Shown one piece after another: positions 9,916-16,978 of a stretch of 32,500 nucleotides of DNA. A program made the position numbers and the translations under genes. This stretch comes from Rhodococcus sp. KRD162 (GTDB lineage Bacteria; Actinomycetota; Actinomycetes; Mycobacteriales; Mycobacteriaceae): positions 88,302 to 120,801 of the forward strand of contig NZ_JABFAU010000013.1 of assembly GCF_017168335.1 (NCBI RefSeq). The letters run 5' to 3'. Position 1 is the first letter of the stretch. Each line of letters starts with the position of its first letter. The notes beneath the pieces were generated by a model. The model was given only the letters and a program-made list of their open reading frames with translations, was not told the origin of the DNA and did not search any database.

Positions 9916-11354
9916 ATTCTGTCGTCGACTGGCTCAGAACCTCTACACCCGGTCTACTCGTGTTATGCGGCATCGCAATTGCCGTGCTATTGGTAGTCAT
10001 CATCAAGGTCAAACTCGAACCGTTCATCGCACTGCTCATCGTCGGCCTCGGATTGGCGCTGGCTGCGGGTTTGCCGGTCAACGAGATCGTCGGCACCGCG
10101 ATCAAGAGCAACGAATCACTTCTCGAAACCGGATTCGGTGGCATTCTCGGCCACATCGCGGTGATCATCGGGCTCGGCACGGTCCTCGGTGCGATCCTCG
10201 AAAAATCCGGCGGCGCACAGGCATTGACCGCCAAACTACTGGGGGTGTTCGGAGAACGCGGCGCACCGGTAGCGATGGGCCTGCTGGGCTTGATCTTCGG
10301 CATCCCGGTGTTCTTCGACATCGGCATCTTCGTCTTGGCACCGCTGGTCTACGTTGCAGCACGACAGGGCGGAAAGTCGTTGGTGCTGTACGCGTTGCCG
10401 ATGTTGGCCGGCCTGTCCATGACTCACGCATTCTTGCCGCCACACCCAGGGCCGGTTGCCCTCGGCGGGCTGCTCGAAGTGAACCTGGGCTGGCTCATCC
10501 TGTTCGGGTTCGTTTGCGGAATACCGGGTTTCATCGCCGCAGGCCTGGCCTGGGGTAGCTGGATCGGCAAGCGTGTCATCGTCGACGTCCCCGATGACTT
10601 CATCAACGACGGTGACGACGACGCGACCGGTGGTGGTGGCACGGGGGCCGTCGCCACCACCAAGCGCCCGGTCGTCACGACGCCTCCGTCGGTGGGAACC
10701 ATCGGAGCGATCATCGCAGTTCCGTTGGTGTTGATCCTCGGTGCCACGTTCGGCAGCATCCTGCTCGATCCGGGCAATCTCCTCGAGGTGCTGACCTTCT
10801 TCGGCACACCGGCAGTCGCGTTGCTCATCGCAGTGCTGATCGCGTTCTACGTTCTGGGTATCCGTCGCGGGTCCACCGTCCAGGAGCTCAGCAAGTTGAC
10901 CGGAGAATCGCTGCGGCCGGTGGGAATGCTGCTGCTCGTCGTCGGGGCCGGTGCATTCTTCGGAAAGGTCATCTCCGCCACGGGCATCGGGACGGCGCTG
11001 GCAGACACCATGGCGGCTGCAGGCCTACCCATCATCGTGTTGGCCTACATCATCAGTTGCGCGCTCAGAGTCGCTCAGGGCTCGGCGACCGTGGCCATCG
11101 TGACGACAGGCGGCATCGTCGGACCACTGGTAGCAGCGCAGGATTACTCGGCACCGGCCGTCGCGCTCATTGCCATGTCCATCGCAGCGGGTTCGATCAT
11201 CGCCAGCCACGTCAACGACGGTGGCTTCTGGATCATCGCGAAGTTCTTCAATATGACCGTCAAACAGACGCTGCAGACGTGGACCGTACTCGAGACGATC
11301 CTGTCAGTGGTCAGCTTCGCGGTCGCGGGAATTCTCTTCGCGATCATCGCCTGA
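9912..11354 (+). CDS. GntP-family gluconate/sugar-acid permease
   Basis: This 480-aa integral membrane protein has about 12 hydrophobic segments. It carries GntP hallmarks: HIAVIIGLGTVLGAILEKSGGA near residues 75-100, FGIPVFFDIGIFVLAP, FLPPHPGP, and a C-terminal SHVNDGGFWII motif. GntP permeases take up gluconate, other aldonates, D-serine and related hydroxy acids by proton symport. The ATG at 9912 is chosen because it overlaps the eda stop. A charged, Asp/Thr/Lys-rich cytoplasmic loop lies near residue 230-250. As the last gene of the operon it is probably the importer of the pathway substrate. The known substrate range fits both N-acetylglucosaminate and D-serine. Its last 51 nt overlap an opposing gene. 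Confidence 0.85.
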   Translation: MNSVVDWLRTSTPGLLVLCGIAIAVLLVVIIKVKLEPFIALLIVGLGLALAAGLPVNEIVGTAIKSNESLLETGFGGILGHIAVIIGLGTVLGAILEKSGGAQALTAKLLGVFGERGAPVAMGLLGLIFGIPVFFDIGIFVLAPLVYVAARQGGKSLVLYALPMLAGLSMTHAFLPPHPGPVALGGLLEVNLGWLILFGFVCGIPGFIAAGLAWGSWIGKRVIVDVPDDFINDGDDDATGGGGTGAVATTKRPVVTTPPSVGTIGAIIAVPLVLILGATFGSILLDPGNLLEVLTFFGTPAVALLIAVLIAFYVLGIRRGSTVQELSKLTGESLRPVGMLLLVVGAGAFFGKVISATGIGTALADTMAAAGLPIIVLAYIISCALRVAQGSATVAIVTTGGIVGPLVAAQDYSAPAVALIAMSIAAGSIIASHVNDGGFWIIAKFFNMTVKQTLQTWTVLETILSVVSFAVAGILFAIIA

Positions 11355-12497
11355 GGCGGTGGCGCGATCGGATGTCACTGATGGCAGCCGGTCGCGCCAC
11401 TGAGTCCGCACCTGGTCACCGACGAAGTGGGTGTTCTCCGCCGACATCTCCCGACTGCCCGATCGTCCGACGAGATCGTCGATTCGGTCGTCGAGACTGT
11501 GGGCGCGGGCCATCGCGTCGGAGGTGCGTGCCTCGTCTTCGGAGGACTCGACCAGATTCGCGAGCCGCACCAGGGCCGCCACCCGGCCGGTCAGCTGAGT
11601 CCACACCACTTCCAGTGCGCCACGACGTGATTCGACTTGCGCGGCCGTCTCCTCGTCGACCATCGTCTCGCCGATTCGGTTCAGCTCGTTCGCCACGGTC
11701 CGCAAGGACGAGGCATCGACCGAGATCTCGGTGAGCTCGACGAACAGATCGAGTTGATTGCGCTGGATCTCGAACACCGTGGACTGCCACGCCGGGGAAC
11801 GACGTATTCGGTCGAACGACGTGCCCGCAAGAAACAGCAGGGTGTCGTACCGGTCGACGAAGCGGTCGTCCTTGCGATCGACGAACTGATCGATCACCCC
11901 GGTGGCCCACTCGACCTGCTCTGCCAATGGAGTCCGCCGCGCAAACGTGCCGACCCGGTCCGTCGCCGCGTCGACCAGGGAAAGGCCACGTTCGGCAACA
12001 GGCCCGAACTTTCGCGGCGCGGGCGTCTGCATCAACGCATCGAAGACCGAATCGCGCTGGTCGAGATCGAGGTGCACGCCGTCTCGACGTTCCTTGCGCG
12101 CCGCCCGCACCCCAGCGGCATAGTGCCGATTCGACATCACCACGGTCGTGCGCTGGTGGCTGATGCGCTTGGTCAACTCGGCCACTCGAATTCGGTACAC
12201 CAGCGACGACCCGGGCTTGTTGGTCGTGTCCTTGGCGCGCCACCGATCGCGCTCGTCCACCAGGTGTCGCAGAGTCCCGAATCCCCCGATCGATGGCAGC
12301 GAGCGCCCGGCGTGCCATCGGTTGACGAGAACGGCTCGTGTGGCCGCGTCCACCCGGCCGGCCGCGATTGCGATGGCACTCGCGTCGGACAGCGGTTCCG
12401 AATGACCGGGTAAACGGCAATCGGCACAGCGACTGTGTACCTCGGCGTCGAACCGAGCGCGCTGCTCGGCCGACTCACTACCGTCATACCTGGACAT
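11304..12497 (-). CDS. conserved-looking hypothetical protein, 397 aa
   Basis: I do not recognise this family. The protein is soluble, rich in Arg, Asp and Glu, and mostly helical by composition, with long amphipathic stretches around residues 190-340. A short N-terminal HSRCADCRLPGH segment (~21-32) has two cysteines and two histidines that could bind a metal. The ATG at 12497 has GAGGAGAG about 6 nt upstream, which supports translation. The C-terminal ~25 residues are low-complexity and polar (DREENSRDREADH) and lie opposite the end of the permease gene. There is no signal peptide or membrane segment. It is transcribed alone, upstream of nothing obvious. Confidence 0.65.
   Translation of the reverse strand: MSRYDGSESAEQRARFDAEVHSRCADCRLPGHSEPLSDASAIAIAAGRVDAATRAVLVNRWHAGRSLPSIGGFGTLRHLVDERDRWRAKDTTNKPGSSLVYRIRVAELTKRISHQRTTVVMSNRHYAAGVRAARKERRDGVHLDLDQRDSVFDALMQTPAPRKFGPVAERGLSLVDAATDRVGTFARRTPLAEQVEWATGVIDQFVDRKDDRFVDRYDTLLFLAGTSFDRIRRSPAWQSTVFEIQRNQLDLFVELTEISVDASSLRTVANELNRIGETMVDEETAAQVESRRGALEVVWTQLTGRVAALVRLANLVESSEDEARTSDAMARAHSLDDRIDDLVGRSGSREMSAENTHFVGDQVRTQWRDRLPSVTSDRATASGDDREENSRDREADH
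11359..11400 (+). terminator. inverted repeat after gntP, possible terminator
   Basis: GTGGCGCGA (11359-11367) and TCGCGCCAC (11392-11400) form a perfect 9-bp GC-rich stem with a 24-nt loop, starting 4 nt after the permease stop codon. There is no T run. It lies inside the 3' end of the opposing 397-aa gene. It may end the plus-strand operon transcript. Confidence 0.4.
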
Positions 12498-12569
12498 CGT
12501 CTCTCCTCGGTCGGGCCGATCACGTCCGACCTCGCCGACGGATCGCTCGTGTTCGAGTGTTCCAGAAGG

Positions 12570-13751
12570 TCAGATCAGCCCGCGTAACGATTGCTCGGTC
12601 TGCGGCTTCTTCTCGGCAAGGAGTGTGCGCGCCACGTCGAGGCCTTCCCAGACGTTCCACATGAGCACTCCTCGAACCACGGCCTGATCGTCGAGGTAGT
12701 AGACGACGCCTTCCTTGCCCACCGACTTCCAGTCCTCGATGGTGCTCATCGACGTCGATACCGTGCCGATCGCCTGGTACCCGTCGTCGTAGATATCGGA
12801 GTAGAAGTACGGCGTGTACGAGTACGGCTCGGCCGCACCTGCCATGTTGCGTCCGGCAGCTTTGCCCATCTCGGTGGCGTTGTCGACATGCTCGACGCGT
12901 CGGCGACCGAGAATCGCGTCGGGATAGTTCGCTACGTCACCGGCGGCGTAGACATGTTCGTCCGCCGTCCTCAGCAGTTCGTCCACCACGATTCCGTCGT
13001 CCACCGCCAGCCCGGCACCGTCGGCGAGTTCGGTGCGGGGCCGCACGCCCAGCCCGAACACGGCACCGTCGGCCTCCAGGGTGGTTCCGTCGTCGAGTTG
13101 CAGTTGGACGCGAGCCGACGCTTCTGCACCGGCGGTGACCTTCGTTCTCCGGCGCACGGTCACGCCGTGCTCGGCAAACCCTTTGTCGAACCCTGCGGCC
13201 AGGGTCGGCGGAAACATGTGTGCGCCGAGTATGTCCGCGGAGGTGACCAGCGTGACTTTCACACCCTGAAGCGACAGGGCCGACGCGAGTTCGGTGCCGA
13301 TGTATCCGCCGCCGACGACGGCGATGTGCTCGGCAGTCTTCGTCAGTTCGCGCAGTGCCCGGTAGTCGGAAAAGGTACGGAAGTAGACCACTCGCGGGCT
13401 GGGAGCGAGGTCGATGCGCATCGGTTCGGCACCCGTCGCGAGGAGGAGGTCCCCGTATTCGTAGTGATCTCCCGATTCGGTCGTCACGCTCGCGCGTGAT
13501 CGGTCAACCGACACAACCGAGACTCCGGTGTGTACCTGTGCGCCGGTGTCGGACGCGGTGTCGAGCGGAACCTGATCGCGGCCGAACTCCGAATCCGTCC
13601 ACAGTTTCTTCGACAGTGCCGGCCGTGTGTACGGCTCATCGGGGTCGGCTCCGAGTATTCCGATGGAACCGGTGCCGTCGATCTCGCGGATTCCGCGAGC
13701 CGCACTGTCGGCAACCATTCCCCCGCCGATGATCAGGTAGTCGTAGCGCAT
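12570..13751 (-). CDS. FAD-dependent NAD(P)H oxidoreductase (ferredoxin-reductase/AIF-like)
   Basis: This 393-aa protein is a two-dinucleotide-binding flavoprotein. It has an N-terminal FAD fingerprint YLIIGGGMVADSAARGI (~5-21), the LLLATGAEP motif, the NAD(P)H fingerprint AVVGGGYIGTELASAL (~142-158) and the second FAD motif VYAAGDVANYP. The layout and the PYTRPALSKKLW segment match the ferredoxin/rubredoxin reductase and AIF-like group, which pass electrons from NAD(P)H to small redox proteins or quinones. The C-terminal ~70 residues, with paired tyrosines (YFYSDIYDDGYQ), form the reductase dimerisation-type domain. GAGGAGTGA precedes the ATG at 13751. No ferredoxin gene lies beside it, so the electron partner is unknown. 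Confidence 0.85.
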   Translation of the reverse strand: MRYDYLIIGGGMVADSAARGIREIDGTGSIGILGADPDEPYTRPALSKKLWTDSEFGRDQVPLDTASDTGAQVHTGVSVVSVDRSRASVTTESGDHYEYGDLLLATGAEPMRIDLAPSPRVVYFRTFSDYRALRELTKTAEHIAVVGGGYIGTELASALSLQGVKVTLVTSADILGAHMFPPTLAAGFDKGFAEHGVTVRRRTKVTAGAEASARVQLQLDDGTTLEADGAVFGLGVRPRTELADGAGLAVDDGIVVDELLRTADEHVYAAGDVANYPDAILGRRRVEHVDNATEMGKAAGRNMAGAAEPYSYTPYFYSDIYDDGYQAIGTVSTSMSTIEDWKSVGKEGVVYYLDDQAVVRGVLMWNVWEGLDVARTLLAEKKPQTEQSLRGLI

Positions 13752-14014
13752 CGTTCACTCCTCGAAAGGTCGACGTGTTCGTGTCGGGGTACCCGAAACG
13801 CCTCCGAAAAACCCGGCGCACACGTGCCCGGCGGACCGCCGACGAGGAATCGGACGGAGTGTATCGAGCATCACACCTCCAGATGGTTGGCCCAGGCCCG
13901 CCGAGTGGGCATGTTGGTTCGGGCGACTGAAGATCGTTCTGACTCGAGACGAGCTGTAACGGTTCCGTCCGGCCGAACGACTCACACCTCAGGACGCGAA
14001 CAAAAGGAGACGAT

Positions 14015-14284
14015 GTGACTGTTCAGATCGATTCGCTGGCAATCGGCACCGACACTGCCGATGTTGCGACAGCAGACGTCGACCAGCTCTTCGACGAGGT
14101 TTCAACGCTGGACGCCACCATCCTCGACGCCATCGAGCGCCGTACCCAATTGGCCCGCACTCTTGCTGCGTCGAGTTTCGAGGCCGCCCGCTCGGAGAAC
14201 GCAGCAGACTCGTTCGACGATCTCGGCACCGACGGCCGCGTCTTTTCACGGATGCTGTCGCGTCTTGCTCAGATAACCCGGTAA
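14015..14284 (+). CDS. small chorismate-mutase-like protein (AroQ fold)
   Basis: This 89-aa helical protein resembles the short intracellular AroQ-type chorismate mutases of mycobacteria. It has a helix with VDQLFDEVSTLDATILDAIERR (aligned to the family's IDxLREEIDxLDxxILxLVxRR), and a C-terminal block DLGTDGRVFSRMLSRL matching the family's ELGxDGxxLAxxLLRL. Some active-site positions differ. The arginine in RSEN fits the catalytic Arg, but the Glu after it is Ser, so activity is uncertain. The GTG at 14015 is chosen because AAAGGAGA precedes it; an overlapping ATG at 14013 runs straight into a stop. It is a single gene, followed by a strong hairpin. In mycobacteria such enzymes are activated by DAHP synthase. 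Confidence 0.6.
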   Translation: MTVQIDSLAIGTDTADVATADVDQLFDEVSTLDATILDAIERRTQLARTLAASSFEAARSENAADSFDDLGTDGRVFSRMLSRLAQITR

Positions 14285-14318
14285 CGCTTCACACTCCCCC
14301 TTCGGCTTCGTAGTCCGC

Positions 14319-14347
14319 GACCCCGTCGAGCTCGGCTCGGCGGGGTC
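14319..14347 (+). terminator. strong hairpin, probable terminator
   Basis: The sequence folds into a 13-bp stem (GACCCCG, one T-G wobble, CGAGC) around a 3-nt TCG loop. It lies 34 nt after the stop of the chorismate-mutase-like gene. It is followed by GTGTTGTGT rather than a clean T run. This is the most convincing intrinsic-terminator-like structure in the window. Confidence 0.7.
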
Positions 14348-14463
14348 GTGTTGTGTCAGCAGGGACGTGCCCGGTGATTTTCGTGATCGGCACCTGTCAG
14401 TAGGAGCAAGACCGTCTTACGACGGTTGTCGTCCGCTTGCTTCCCGCCGAGAAGGTGCATTCG

Positions 14464-14871
14464 ATGTCCCGTTTGCTGTTCGCCAACATGCCTGTCCGTG
14501 ACGTCGTCGCCACCCGTTCGTTCTTCGAGGGCCTTGGATTCGCCTTCAACGACGTCTTCAGCGACGAGAACACCGCCTCCATGATCGTCAGCGACCAGGC
14601 GACGGTGATGTTTCTGGCCACTTCACGTTTCGAGGACTTCATCTCCGACGCGATCTGCGACACCGGCTCGGCCCGTGAGGTCCTGATGTGCATCTCGGCC
14701 GACAGCCGCGAGGAGGTGGATTCGCTCACCGACGCGGCGATCGCTGCGGGTGGATCACCGTGGATGGAGCCCCAGGACCACGGGTTCATGTACGGCCGGG
14801 CATTCCGAGACCTCGACAATCACGTCTGGGAAGTGATGTGGATGGACCCGTCGGCCATTCCGCAGAGCTGA
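14464..14871 (+). CDS. VOC-superfamily protein (glyoxalase/dioxygenase-like)
   Basis: This 135-aa protein has the VOC (vicinal oxygen chelate) pattern: an N-terminal LFANMPVRDVVATRSFFEGLGFAFN strand-helix, a central VSDQATVMFL strand, and a C-terminal GRAFRDLDNHVWEVMWMD strand with the terminal metal-site glutamate. VOC proteins include glyoxalases, extradiol dioxygenases and antibiotic-binding proteins; the actual role is unknown. The ATG at 14464 is preferred over an upstream in-frame start because GAGAAGG lies about 9 nt before it and it gives the typical N-terminus. It converges with the sigma factor gene, with a 10-nt gap and no room for a terminator. Confidence 0.8.
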   Translation: MSRLLFANMPVRDVVATRSFFEGLGFAFNDVFSDENTASMIVSDQATVMFLATSRFEDFISDAICDTGSAREVLMCISADSREEVDSLTDAAIAAGGSPWMEPQDHGFMYGRAFRDLDNHVWEVMWMDPSAIPQS

Positions 14872-14881
14872 CCGGCAGGTG

Positions 14882-15856
14882 TCAGAGGCGGTCGGGTAGG
14901 CCGAATCGATCGAACAGGGACAGATCGAAGAAGCAGGCCACGTGCCCGACCCCTCTGGCATCGACATCGAGCACGTGCAGCTGGAACGGCCGATGCACGC
15001 CGTCCTCGCCTTTCATGTACAGCCCGTATGCGGGTTGTCCGTTGGCTGCTGTCGGCACCATCCGCATATCGCCTGCTCCGTTCGCCGGGCAGTTGTTTCG
15101 GATGAGGGATCCGATCGTCTCGGCACCCTGATACCACCCCACGAACGGTGGCATCTCCCACACGGCGTCCGAGGTGAACAGCGTCACCAGGCCGTCGATG
15201 TCGTAACTCTCGAAGCACTCCACGTATCGAGTGAGCATGTCCTGCATCGCCGCGGATTCGATGGGCTCGACATCGTCGAGCTCGGGCGCGATCTCGTCCA
15301 GTCGCTCGCGGGCTCGCTGCAACAGACTGTTGACCGCAGTTGTCGTTGTCGCAAGAACCTCCGCGACCTCGGACGCTTTCCATTGCAACACCTCGCGCAT
15401 CAGCAGAACGGCGCGCTGCCGAGACGACAGATGCTGCAGGGATGCAACGAAGGCCAGGCGCACGGATTCCTTCGCCACGAGGATTGCGGCGGGATCACTC
15501 GAGTCCCCCAGCTCGGAATCGGCAATGGGTTCGAGCCAGGCAATCTCGTTGTTCTGCACGAGTTCGTCGGTCGGACCGGAACTCGGCGCACCCAAGCCCG
15601 TAGGGAGCGGACGCTTCGACCTACCGTCCAGAGCGGTCAGGCAGGTATTGGTGGCAATTCGGTACAACCACGTACGCAGCGAGGAGCGGCCCTCGTACTT
15701 CTCGTACCCTCGCCATGCCCGAATGTACGTTTCCTGCAGTAGGTCCTCGGCGTCGTGGATCGATCCGGTCATGCGGTAGCAGTGCGCGAGCAGCTCGCGT
15801 CGGAACGGATCGAACTGTGCCAGGAAGTCATCCTGCTGCAGTGAGGCCGCGGTCAT
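14882..15856 (-). CDS. sigG: ECF sigma factor with C-terminal SnoaL-like domain (SigG-like)
   Basis: This 324-aa protein has sigma region 2 (~17-85: LLAHCYRMTGSIHDAEDLLQETYIRAW), sigma region 4 (~138-190: LSSRQRAVLLMREVLQWKASEVAEVL...VNSLLQRARERL), and a C-terminal SnoaL/NTF2-like domain (~205-324: YVECFESYDIDGLVTLFTSDAVWEMPP). This layout belongs to ECF groups typified by mycobacterial SigG, in which the fused domain is thought to control activity in place of a separate anti-sigma factor. No anti-sigma gene is adjacent, which agrees. The ATG at 15856 has no ribosome-binding site but sits exactly 7 nt after a TAGGCT -10 box, suggesting a leaderless mRNA. It is divergent from the RelA/SpoT-domain gene. 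The sigG symbol is tentative. Confidence 0.85.
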   Translation of the reverse strand: MTAASLQQDDFLAQFDPFRRELLAHCYRMTGSIHDAEDLLQETYIRAWRGYEKYEGRSSLRTWLYRIATNTCLTALDGRSKRPLPTGLGAPSSGPTDELVQNNEIAWLEPIADSELGDSSDPAAILVAKESVRLAFVASLQHLSSRQRAVLLMREVLQWKASEVAEVLATTTTAVNSLLQRARERLDEIAPELDDVEPIESAAMQDMLTRYVECFESYDIDGLVTLFTSDAVWEMPPFVGWYQGAETIGSLIRNNCPANGAGDMRMVPTAANGQPAYGLYMKGEDGVHRPFQLHVLDVDARGVGHVACFFDLSLFDRFGLPDRL

Positions 15857-15863
15857 GCGCTAG

Positions 15864-15869
15864 AGCCTA
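15864..15869 (-). promoter_or_regulatory. -10 box for leaderless sigG-like gene
   Basis: The minus strand reads TAGGCT, then 7 nt, then the ATG at 15856. A TANNNT box 7 nt before the start codon is the signature of leaderless transcripts in actinobacteria. No clear -35 or ECF-type promoter was seen. Confidence 0.5.
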
Positions 15870-15934
15870 AACCGCTGGCCGATACGCCACAGCTCGAACG
15901 CGCGCCGCGCCGCGGATTGCCCGCCGATCTGGGT

Positions 15935-15940
15935 TAATGT
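15935..15940 (+). promoter_or_regulatory. -10 box for leaderless RelA/SpoT-domain gene
   Basis: TAATGT at 15935-15940 is followed by 7 nt and then the GTG start at 15948, with no ribosome-binding site between them. This fits a leaderless transcript starting at the G of GTG. Confidence 0.5.
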
Positions 15941-15947
15941 CGGCATC

Positions 15948-16928
15948 GTGACTTCGGGAGCGAGCATCGACGAGCTGGTGGAGGAGCTGTATCTGCAACG
16001 CCGCCGAGCGTGGGAAGCCGCTCTCGTCACCGCGCAGAACTTCCTCGAGACCATCGCCGACGAAATTCTCGAGGACGTCGATCGAGACCGACTCAACGCA
16101 CAGACCGCACGAATCAAGGACCCAGGAAGATCGGCCGACAAATTGCGTCGGTACGTCTCCGAGGGCCGCGTGAGTGAGCCCTCGGAGGCCGATGCCGTCG
16201 CCGAGGCACTTCCCGATCTCGTCGGCGTGAAGGTGTTGTGCAAGACCCCGCGCGACCAACTGAGTTTCGTTGCTGCGCTCGAGCGTGCCTGCAACGACCC
16301 GGAATGCTCGGTTCGGTTCGCGCAACCACCCACCGATTACGTCGCTTTTCCCAAGCCGAGCGGTTACCGCGCATATCACGCCGTACTGGTGGTCAGGGTG
16401 GCAACGCATCAGGGTGACCTCGACGTGAAAGTGGAGGTTCAAGTCAAGACACGTCTACAGGACGCGTGGGGCGAGCTGACCCACGAGGACATGTACAAAC
16501 CCGGTGAGGCCCTCAAACCGACCAAGAAGCACACCGATTACGCCGCGCATATGGCCCACTTGCTCGACCAGGTGGATGCGATGGCCGACGATCTCGCCGC
16601 TCAACTCGATTCGCTGACCGCTGCATCCAAGGAAGGCAACGTACTCGATACCGACCCCATCCCGAAAGACCCGGACTTCGTTCACGCGCGGGTCACTCGC
16701 ACCGGGCCGCGGTATGCGTTGGCCGTCGGCCCGGACGGTCGCCGCGGGCTCGTGCCCGCTCGCTCGGTGAAGGCCGTCATCGGCTCGACCGACCGCATCG
16801 CGGTCAACGACTATCTCGAAGTGGGCGACTACATCGACGTCGTTGTCGAGGATTCCGAGGACGCGCTCTACTACCATCTCACTTCGCAGCCGCCGCGCTA
16901 CAGGCCGGCGAAGAAGCGCAAGCAGTGA
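15948..16928 (+). CDS. RelA/SpoT synthetase-domain protein, (p)ppGpp synthetase-like
   Basis: This 326-aa protein has a RelA/SpoT synthetase domain: ARIKDPGRSADKLRRY (~54-69), DLVGVKVLCKTPRDQ (~90-104), YVAFPKPSGYRAYHAV (~129-144) and VEVQVKTRLQDAWGELTHEDMYK (~163-185). These match the RxKDP, GYRxxH, E(I/V)Q(V/I)(R/K)T and E-H--YK motifs of alarmone synthetases. There is no N-terminal HD hydrolase and no TGS/ACT region, so it is a small-synthetase type. An extra C-terminal part (~240-315: FVHARVTRTGPRYALAVGPDGRRGLVP) looks like an S1/OB-type RNA-binding fold. The GTG start lacks a ribosome-binding site but lies 7 nt after a TAATGT box. Synthetase activity is probable but not certain. Confidence 0.8.
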   Translation: MTSGASIDELVEELYLQRRRAWEAALVTAQNFLETIADEILEDVDRDRLNAQTARIKDPGRSADKLRRYVSEGRVSEPSEADAVAEALPDLVGVKVLCKTPRDQLSFVAALERACNDPECSVRFAQPPTDYVAFPKPSGYRAYHAVLVVRVATHQGDLDVKVEVQVKTRLQDAWGELTHEDMYKPGEALKPTKKHTDYAAHMAHLLDQVDAMADDLAAQLDSLTAASKEGNVLDTDPIPKDPDFVHARVTRTGPRYALAVGPDGRRGLVPARSVKAVIGSTDRIAVNDYLEVGDYIDVVVEDSEDALYYHLTSQPPRYRPAKKRKQ

Positions 16929-16978
16929 CCTGCACTTCTCAGGAACATCTCACGTCGGTCCGGTAAACATTTCTTCTC

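Noticed and set aside
13752..14014. Possible small gene in the 263-bp gap (76-codon minus-strand frame)
   Set aside because: No ribosome-binding site, Arg/Ser-rich random-looking translation and no family resemblance; treated as intergenic.
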